Assembly: GCF_030209745.1 (NCBI RefSeq)
Contig: NZ_JARVRJ010000009.1
Span: 372,001-436,000 of the forward strand
Length of the DNA stretch: 64,000 bases
Direction of reading: 5' to 3'
Source: Arthrobacter sp. fls2-241-R2A-200
GTDB taxonomy: Bacteria; Actinomycetota; Actinomycetes; Actinomycetales; Micrococcaceae
The stretch's first letter is position 1. Every line of letters begins with the position of its first letter. Both the position numbers and the translations under genes were made by a program. Of this stretch, positions 59,507 through 64,000 are shown piece after piece. A model generated the notes under the pieces. The model saw nothing but the letters and a program-made list of their open reading frames with translations, was not told the origin of the DNA and made no database searches.

Positions 59507-60337
59507 ATGACACTTGCCCCACTCATTGAGCTCAACGACGGCTTCAAGATTCCCCAAATCGGGCTGGGAACGTGGCCCCTCAACGACGCCCAGGTTGCCG
59601 ACGCCGTCGTCGAGGCCGTGTCATACGGTTACCGGCACATCGACACGGCCGTGAAGTACGGAAATGAAAAGGGCGTTGGCGAAGGGATCCGGGCTTCCGG
59701 GGTGGATCGCGGCGAACTCTTCATCACCACCAAGCTGGACGGGGAATTCCAAGGGTCAGGCAAAGCCGTCGCCGGCTTGGATGGATCCCTGGAGCGGCTT
59801 GGGCTGGATTATGTGGATCTGCTCCTGATCCACTGGCCTCTTCCGCGCCGCGATGAATTCGTCTCCACCTGGAACACCTTCCAGGAGCTCCAGGCATCCG
59901 GCAAGGTCCGCTCCATCGGCGTATCCAACTTCAAACCGGCCCACTTGGACCGTTTGTTCCGGGAAACGGAGGTGGTGCCCGCGGTCAACCAAATTCAGGT
60001 CAGCCCCTCCATCCCGCGTCCCGCTGCCCGTGCTTTCAACGAACGGCATGGGATCGTCACGGAGTCCTACAGCCCCCTCGGCGCGGGCAGCGAGTTGCTG
60101 AACGCCCCGGTTCTGCAATCCATCGGCGCCAAGCACGGCAAGACGCCAGGCCAAGTGGTGCTCCGCTGGCATGTGCAGCAGGGGCTCGTCGCCATTCCCA
60201 AATCATCCAATCCGCAGCGGATGAGGGAGAACCTGGATGTGTTCGACATTGAGTTGGACAAGGACGATCTCGCCAAACTGCAAACGCTCGACGCCGGGCC
60301 TGACGCGGGCGTCGACTCCGATGTGCAGGGCCATTAA
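59507..60337 (+). CDS. Aldo/keto reductase (AKR5 type)
   Basis: A 276-residue reductase similar to the first of the series. The tetrad is in YRHIDTAVKYGNE, FITTKLDG and LIHWPLP, and the cofactor end is AIPKSSNPQRMRENL. The start at 59507 follows AAAGGAG; the frame from 59420 overlaps the previous gene. Its stop lies within a 16-bp tandem duplication that also carries the ribosome site of the next gene. Confidence 0.9.
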   Translation: MTLAPLIELNDGFKIPQIGLGTWPLNDAQVADAVVEAVSYGYRHIDTAVKYGNEKGVGEGIRASGVDRGELFITTKLDGEFQGSGKAVAGLDGSLERLGLDYVDLLLIHWPLPRRDEFVSTWNTFQELQASGKVRSIGVSNFKPAHLDRLFRETEVVPAVNQIQVSPSIPRPAARAFNERHGIVTESYSPLGAGSELLNAPVLQSIGAKHGKTPGQVVLRWHVQQGLVAIPKSSNPQRMRENLDVFDIELDKDDLAKLQTLDAGPDAGVDSDVQGH

Positions 60338-60357
60338 GGAACAGGGCCATTAAGGAT
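60326..60357 (+). repeat. 16-bp tandem duplication over the AKR stop
   Basis: CAGGGCCATTAAGGAA (60326-60341) and CAGGGCCATTAAGGAT (60342-60357) are adjacent copies. The first contains the reductase stop; both contain a TTAAGGA ribosome-site-like sequence, and the second touches the next start. Confidence 0.85.
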
Positions 60358-61405
60358 GGGGAACTTGACTACGGAAACACTGATCTGGACCGGCTCCTAT
60401 ACTGCCGACAGGAACGCCAAAGGCAAGGGCATCGCCGCGCTTTCCGTTGACGACAACGGCCAACTGACCAACATGGGGCTGGCTGTTGCAGCCGACTCGC
60501 CATCGTTCCTGGCAGTGCACCCGTCGTTGCCGGTGGTTTACGCCGTGGCCGAAGACGCCGGGACGGTGCGCGCCTACCGCCGCACAGGCAGGACTGAGCT
60601 GGAGGCGTTCGGCGAGTCCTGGCCGGCGGGTGAGGCTACCTGCCACGTGGCCGTGGATCCGCACGGACGATTCATCGTAGCGACGTGTTGGGGCGATGGT
60701 CAGGTAGTCCTCTACGAACTGGACCACGACGGCGCCATCACCTCGCGCACCAGCGCAACGGCCGCCGTCGACCCTCACACGGCAGCGTCACCGGAAGAAC
60801 CCCGCCCGAGCCGCGCACATTCGAGCCTCATGCTTCCGGACGGTCGTGTCATGACCACCGACTTAGGTCATGACTTGGTTCGGGTTTGGAAGTATGAGCC
60901 GGGAACCGGCCTGGTGCCGGACCATCAGGTTGTCCTCCCGATGGGATCGGGGCCGCGGCACATGGCCCGCCACCAGAGCGGGACCGTTTTTGTGGACACC
61001 GAGTATTCGGTGGAAGTGGCCGCCCTGGGGATGCAGCCCGATGGCACGTACGAACTCAATGCCATGGTTCCGGCCAGCGCCAAGGGAGCAAGCGACGGCG
61101 ACGCCGGGGCAGAGATTGCGTTATCGCCGGATGGCAGGTTCGCCTACGTCGGAGTCCGAGGCTCCAACCGCATCTGCGTGCTTCAGGTATCCGGGGACGG
61201 CGCCGCCCTCCAGCCCGTCGGTGAGGTGCCGTGCGGCGGCGAATGGCCCCGCCATCACCTGGTCCGTGAAGGCTGGCTGTACGTGGCCAACGAAGGCTCG
61301 GACGACGTCGTTGCCTTCACGCTGGACGCCGGGACGGGTCTGCCGGGCGGCCCCGTGGCCCGCATGGAAACGGGATCCCCAAGCGTCCTGGTACTGGCCG
61401 ATTAA
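60356..61405 (+). CDS. Lactonase family beta-propeller protein
   Basis: A 349-residue protein of the 6-phosphogluconolactonase/PF10282 family, a seven-bladed propeller. Typical blades are seen in LAVHPSLPVVYAVAED, CHVAVDPHGRFIVATCW, GPRHMARHQSGTVFVDTE and ALSPDGRFAYVGVRGSNRI. The ATG at 60356 has AAGGA directly against it, so the TTG at 60365, at a better distance, may be the true start. It is the last gene of the reductase operon and may open a lactone made by or for the reductases; that is inference. Confidence 0.86.
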   Translation: MGNLTTETLIWTGSYTADRNAKGKGIAALSVDDNGQLTNMGLAVAADSPSFLAVHPSLPVVYAVAEDAGTVRAYRRTGRTELEAFGESWPAGEATCHVAVDPHGRFIVATCWGDGQVVLYELDHDGAITSRTSATAAVDPHTAASPEEPRPSRAHSSLMLPDGRVMTTDLGHDLVRVWKYEPGTGLVPDHQVVLPMGSGPRHMARHQSGTVFVDTEYSVEVAALGMQPDGTYELNAMVPASAKGASDGDAGAEIALSPDGRFAYVGVRGSNRICVLQVSGDGAALQPVGEVPCGGEWPRHHLVREGWLYVANEGSDDVVAFTLDAGTGLPGGPVARMETGSPSVLVLAD

Positions 61406-61410
61406 CTGAC

Positions 61411-61471
61411 GCCGAGATGGCATCTAACACCAATCATCCGCTCAGACATTGGTGTTATCTGCCATCTCGGC
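61411..61471. repeat. Palindromic intergenic element, copy 2
   Basis: Arms of 24 bases (61411-61434 and 61448-61471) pair at 22 positions; the left arm begins GCCGAGATGGCA and the inner part is TAACACCAAT. It lies between the convergent lactonase gene and the gene at 61478. It is related to copy 1 at 56464-56520, and both are followed by CGGCGAG. Confidence 0.85.
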
Positions 61472-61477
61472 GAGTCA

Positions 61478-61753
61478 TTAGGCGGTCCAGACCTCGACGT
61501 CGTCTGTTCCGCAAATGAGTCGACGGCCGGTCGGCTCGATGACGACCCACAGCAGCTCCTGGTGCTGGGAGACATCGTCCACGCGCCCCGCGCCCGCGCC
61601 CCATCCGAGGTCGTAGACCCAGACGGGATCGCCGGGGGCCAACTCGCTCCACTCTGCCACAGGTACGTGCCGGTAGCCGGCGGGTCGGTTCAGGCCAGTG
61701 CCGGTCAGGTTAGTGCCGGTCAGGTTAGTGCCGGTCAGGTTAGTGCCGGTCAT
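61478..61753 (-). CDS. Hypothetical protein with N-terminal pentapeptide repeat
   Basis: A 91-residue protein I do not recognise. The N-terminus is four copies of the pentapeptide NLTGT or close variants, encoded by a 15-bp tandem repeat. The rest (from AGYRHVPVAEWSELAPGD) looks like a compact domain with WVYDLGWGAGAGRVDDV and ends in DDVEVWTA. The start overlaps the stop of the upstream small gene (ATGA), which supports both as genes. The repeat starts almost at the first codon, so copy number may vary among strains. Confidence 0.6.
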   Translation of the reverse strand: MTGTNLTGTNLTGTNLTGTGLNRPAGYRHVPVAEWSELAPGDPVWVYDLGWGAGAGRVDDVSQHQELLWVVIEPTGRRLICGTDDVEVWTA

Positions 61754-61754
61754 G
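61697..61754. repeat. 15-bp tandem repeat, nearly four copies, at a gene start
   Basis: AGTGCCGGTCAGGTT occurs at 61697-61711, 61712-61726 and 61727-61741, with a partial fourth copy from 61742. It lies in the first codons of the leftward gene and encodes NLTGT repeats, so changes in copy number stay in frame. Confidence 0.9.
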
Positions 61755-61944
61755 CCGAACCTTCAGAGGTCCGACGACGCCAAAGGGTCGGGCCGCCGTT
61801 GTAGGCCGGCAGCACGTGGCCTTCGGCGAAGAGTTGGACAGCGTCCGGGTCCGAGTCAGGGCTCCACAGGCCCGATGCGGGGCAGTGGGAGCCGGTGGGC
61901 ATGACACGGGTGGCTCGTTCGCGCAGGAGGGCGATGCTCTTCAT
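61750..61944 (-). CDS. Small hypothetical protein
   Basis: A 64-residue protein of unknown function. The core TRVMPTGSHCPASGLWSPDSD with a Gly-Leu-Trp after CPxS is distinctive, and GHVLPAYNGGPTLWRRR follows. It resembles small actinobacterial proteins with a conserved CPxSGxW sequence that I recall but cannot name. Its start has AAGG close by. It overlaps the next gene by 4 bases and so forms a two-gene operon with it. Confidence 0.6.
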   Translation of the reverse strand: MKSIALLRERATRVMPTGSHCPASGLWSPDSDPDAVQLFAEGHVLPAYNGGPTLWRRRTSEGSA

Positions 61945-62088
61945 CCTTGAATCTCATCCTTGGTAGCTCGGGGCTTGCTGGTAACACTGATGTGAAGCAG
62001 ATCTCTTCAACCCTATGAAAGTCCCAGAGAGTTCGTTATAGACGAATGCATAATGTTTGCTAGCAAGGCCATGCACTAGTCCAATGAC

Positions 62089-63126
62089 CTAACGTACAGC
62101 CCTGCCCCGCCAAGCACACACAGCCCAGACCACGATGAAGAGCCCCACCAAAATCAGCCCCGCGTCGCCCAGGTCTATCCCGCCAAGCCAAGTAGTCATG
62201 GGGTCGCCAAGACCGAACGCCTCGCCGGCGAACCCGGCCAGGGTGATGACCGAGATGAACAGCGCCGATACCGCCGAGATGCCAGTAATGACGGCATTGA
62301 AACCCACCTTGCGCTGCGGGTTCTGGATGGCCGACTTGTACATCTTCATCATGGCCACCCCATTGGCGGAATCGCACAGCGTCATGGCGGCGGTGAACGC
62401 GAGCGGGAGGGCCATCAACGCGAGCGCTGACACTCCGGCGAGGGACGCCGTCGTGGTGATGACCAGCAGCCCAATGGTTGTGGCGGTGTCGAATCCCAAA
62501 CCGAAGAGGAACCCGATCACATAGATGTTCCGCGGCCGCTCAACCCTGGACAGCGGTTTGGCGAGCAACCTGGCAACCAGGCCTTTCGTTTCCAAGTCTT
62601 CGGCGCGTACTTCACCGCCGGCCTGCACCCTGCGGTACACCTGCGTTGCCCGCACGAAGGCCGATCCGTTGAACAACCCCATGGCCAGCAGGAACAGCCC
62701 GGACACCCCGCTGCCGATCAAGCCAAGCACCCTGTTCCCGGTGGTTCCTTCCTCCATGAACTGGCCGATCAGCGTGGCGCCGGCCACCACAAGCACTCCG
62801 GCCAGGATCACTACCGAACTGTGCCCCAGGCTGAACGCGAAACCCACACTCACCGGGTCTTTCCGCTGCGCTACGAACTTGCGTGTGGAGTTGTCGATCG
62901 CAGCGAGGTGGTCCCAGTCGTAGCTGTGCTTGATGCCCGCCAAGTAGGCGGTGATGACAAGGCCCCAAGCCAGCGGCTGGCCGCCACCGGCAAGCCCCAG
63001 CAGCAGGAGCACGACGGCGACGACGTGCAAGGCGGCCACCGCGCCGAAGGTGAACCAGAGCCGCGTCCCCAGGGAGAGCTTCTCCCTGTTCCGGTATATG
63101 GCGGCCAGGCCGTTCAGGGCAGTCAT
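62089..63126 (-). CDS. NiCoT family nickel/cobalt transporter
   Basis: A 345-residue transporter of the HoxN/NixA family with eight predicted helices. The family signature is AGIKHSYDWDHLAAIDN (residue about 65) where HAFDADHIAAIDN is usual; further motifs are FSLGHSSVVI, LGFDTATTIGLL and GVAMMKMYK-type sequence. The start at 63126 overlaps the ureD stop (TGATG) and follows AAGGAAG. Its position after ureD makes nickel for urease the likely cargo. It is the last gene of the leftward urease operon. Confidence 0.88.
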   Translation of the reverse strand: MTALNGLAAIYRNREKLSLGTRLWFTFGAVAALHVVAVVLLLLGLAGGGQPLAWGLVITAYLAGIKHSYDWDHLAAIDNSTRKFVAQRKDPVSVGFAFSLGHSSVVILAGVLVVAGATLIGQFMEEGTTGNRVLGLIGSGVSGLFLLAMGLFNGSAFVRATQVYRRVQAGGEVRAEDLETKGLVARLLAKPLSRVERPRNIYVIGFLFGLGFDTATTIGLLVITTTASLAGVSALALMALPLAFTAAMTLCDSANGVAMMKMYKSAIQNPQRKVGFNAVITGISAVSALFISVITLAGFAGEAFGLGDPMTTWLGGIDLGDAGLILVGLFIVVWAVCAWRGRAVR

Positions 63127-64000
63127 CAGTACTTCCTTAAGTTCACAGGCGCCTGGCCATGCCAACGTCCACGCAAAAGCCCTGTACAGGCACCCAACAA
63201 GTTGTTGAGCTCCTCCGTGCTGTTCGACAACGATCGCAACACCAGCCCGGCGGTGCCGGCAACGGACCGTGTCAAAGATGCTCCCGTATAGGCATCGAAA
63301 TCCCGTGTCAGCTCACGTAGCTCACCGGCAAGCCCCTGGCTCACCCGTGGATCAACCACCACCAAGGAGCCAAGATGACTGAAGCCCTCCATGAACCCCA
63401 TGCCCGTCACCTTGTTCAATGGCGGCCGGATCAGCAGGTTATCAAGGGCCAACAATTCGCTGCCGCGGCCGGTCTCAATCCGGATCTCGTTGCGCAGCCG
63501 CACCTCTTCGTACCTGAACGACGCGCCGTCCGGCGACCAACCCGGCGTGATGACCTCTGCCATGACAAGGCTCGACGTCGGGTCCAGGCTAAAGCGGGAA
63601 CTCTGCCGATAGCTGGCCTCCCGGTACGCAATCACCTGGTCTGGAACCAACTCCAACCGGGCCCGCTCCCCCAGCCGAACGTTCATCCGCTGCTCGGCAA
63701 ACGAGCCCGGAGTCCGATATATCTTCGTGGCCGACTGCGTGGTCAGGAGCAGGTCCGCCCCGTCCTCGACGTCCACATCAATCAGGAACAGATCGGCCCC
63801 CAAATAGGCCCCACCCGGATTCACCATCACATAACAAACCTGCCCTGACTCGTCCAGGTAATGCGGCCTGAGCACCCTCAGGGCCCCCTCATGGAACTGC
63901 CGCGAAGCCACGGACCGCCCCCCGCGGACACTGATCCCGAGTTCAAGGCGACCACGAGGTGACAAGGTAGCCGGACCCGGCAAAACGGCGAGGGTCTCCG
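63126..64000 (-). CDS. ureD: Urease accessory protein UreD, probably cut by the window edge
   Basis: A UreD/UreH protein that helps insert nickel into urease with UreF and UreG. Recognisable segments are LRPHYLDESGQVCYVMVNPGG, LLLTTQSATKIYRTP and LELVPDQVIAYREASY. A TTG at 63983 gives 285 residues, but the frame stays open to the window end, so the true start may lie outside. It overlaps the NiCoT gene. The rest of the urease cluster should lie upstream, outside the window. Confidence 0.88.
   Translation of the reverse strand, partial: ETLAVLPGPATLSPRGRLELGISVRGGRSVASRQFHEGALRVLRPHYLDESGQVCYVMVNPGGAYLGADLFLIDVDVEDGADLLLTTQSATKIYRTPGSFAEQRMNVRLGERARLELVPDQVIAYREASYRQSSRFSLDPTSSLVMAEVITPGWSPDGASFRYEEVRLRNEIRIETGRGSELLALDNLLIRPPLNKVTGMGFMEGFSHLGSLVVVDPRVSQGLAGELRELTRDFDAYTGASLTRSVAGTAGLVLRSLSNSTEELNNLLGACTGLLRGRWHGQAPVNLRKY

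Noticed and set aside
1..64000. tRNA, rRNA, transposon, integrase or prophage genes
   Set aside because: No cloverleaf, rRNA stretch, transposase motif or flanking inverted-repeat pair was seen by eye; short genes could still be missed without a scan.

Overview
The window is 64 kb of high-GC DNA, read here as a chromosomal segment from a Micrococcaceae actinobacterium, most likely Arthrobacter or a close relative. The reasons are an operon for C50-type carotenoids, a sortase signal of the LAXTG type, leaderless genes with a TANNNT box six bases before the start codon, and the general set of small actinobacterial membrane families. I see no rRNA, tRNA, CRISPR array, prophage, transposase or integrase. 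The sequence looks like ordinary chromosome with many short, locally regulated operons.

Layout. 1-3.2 kb: end of a carotenoid operon (crtI, a lycopene cyclase subunit, and a cyclase subunit fused to a UbiA lycopene elongase) with a convergent MarR regulator. 3.3-10.7 kb: a DUF4383 protein, a small unknown, then an operon of FMN-dependent 2-hydroxyacid dehydrogenase, polar amino acid ABC importer and RidA, divergent from a PucR regulator. 10.8-14 kb: GH65 disaccharide phosphorylase plus beta-phosphoglucomutase behind a LacI-type operator. 14-19.2 kb: esterase and AraC/VOC genes with nearly touching promoters, a YbdK-type ligase, and two paralogous zinc-ribbon proteins around a GAF-ANTAR regulator. 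19.3-23.6 kb: a fructose PTS operon (DeoR regulator, fruK, fruA, HPr) with paired operators and a CRP-like site. 23.7-30.7 kb: a genome-protection block (topoisomerase IB, Dps, small stress-type membrane proteins, Ku and LigD). 30.9-40 kb: a PrmC-like methyltransferase, an MFS transporter, a MocR regulator with an EamA exporter, PaiB, VOC, GNAT, SRPBCC, FUSC and SDR genes.

40-46.5 kb is the most unusual region. A single polypeptide contains an ECF sigma factor, a zinc anti-sigma motif, a membrane helix and an extracellular DUF11-like domain. Downstream of it is a 1024-residue LASTG-anchored surface protein with three DUF11/DUF7507-type repeats. Divergent from it are two coupled genes for proteins with related domains but no signal peptide, one carrying a helix-turn-helix. 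A 10-bp motif, CGTCACGATT, precedes both the surface-protein gene and the divergent pair.

46.5-54.7 kb: GNAT and acyltransferase genes, DUF1304, then a threonate/erythronate-type oxidation and kinase pair (ltnD, otnK), an alpha/beta hydrolase and a FadR regulator, with two matching ATGTCWGACAT operators; then a formaldehyde-dehydrogenase-like alcohol dehydrogenase with an unknown partner. 54.7-61.5 kb: UspA, SDR, dodecin, a helix-turn-helix regulator divergent from three aldo/keto reductases and a lactonase. Two related covarying palindromic elements lie between convergent genes here. 61.5-64 kb: two overlapping small unknown genes, then a nickel transporter and ureD at the end of what is probably a urease cluster extending beyond the window.

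Starts were chosen from ribosome binding sites, overlaps and family length. All functions are read from protein features by eye; no database search was run.
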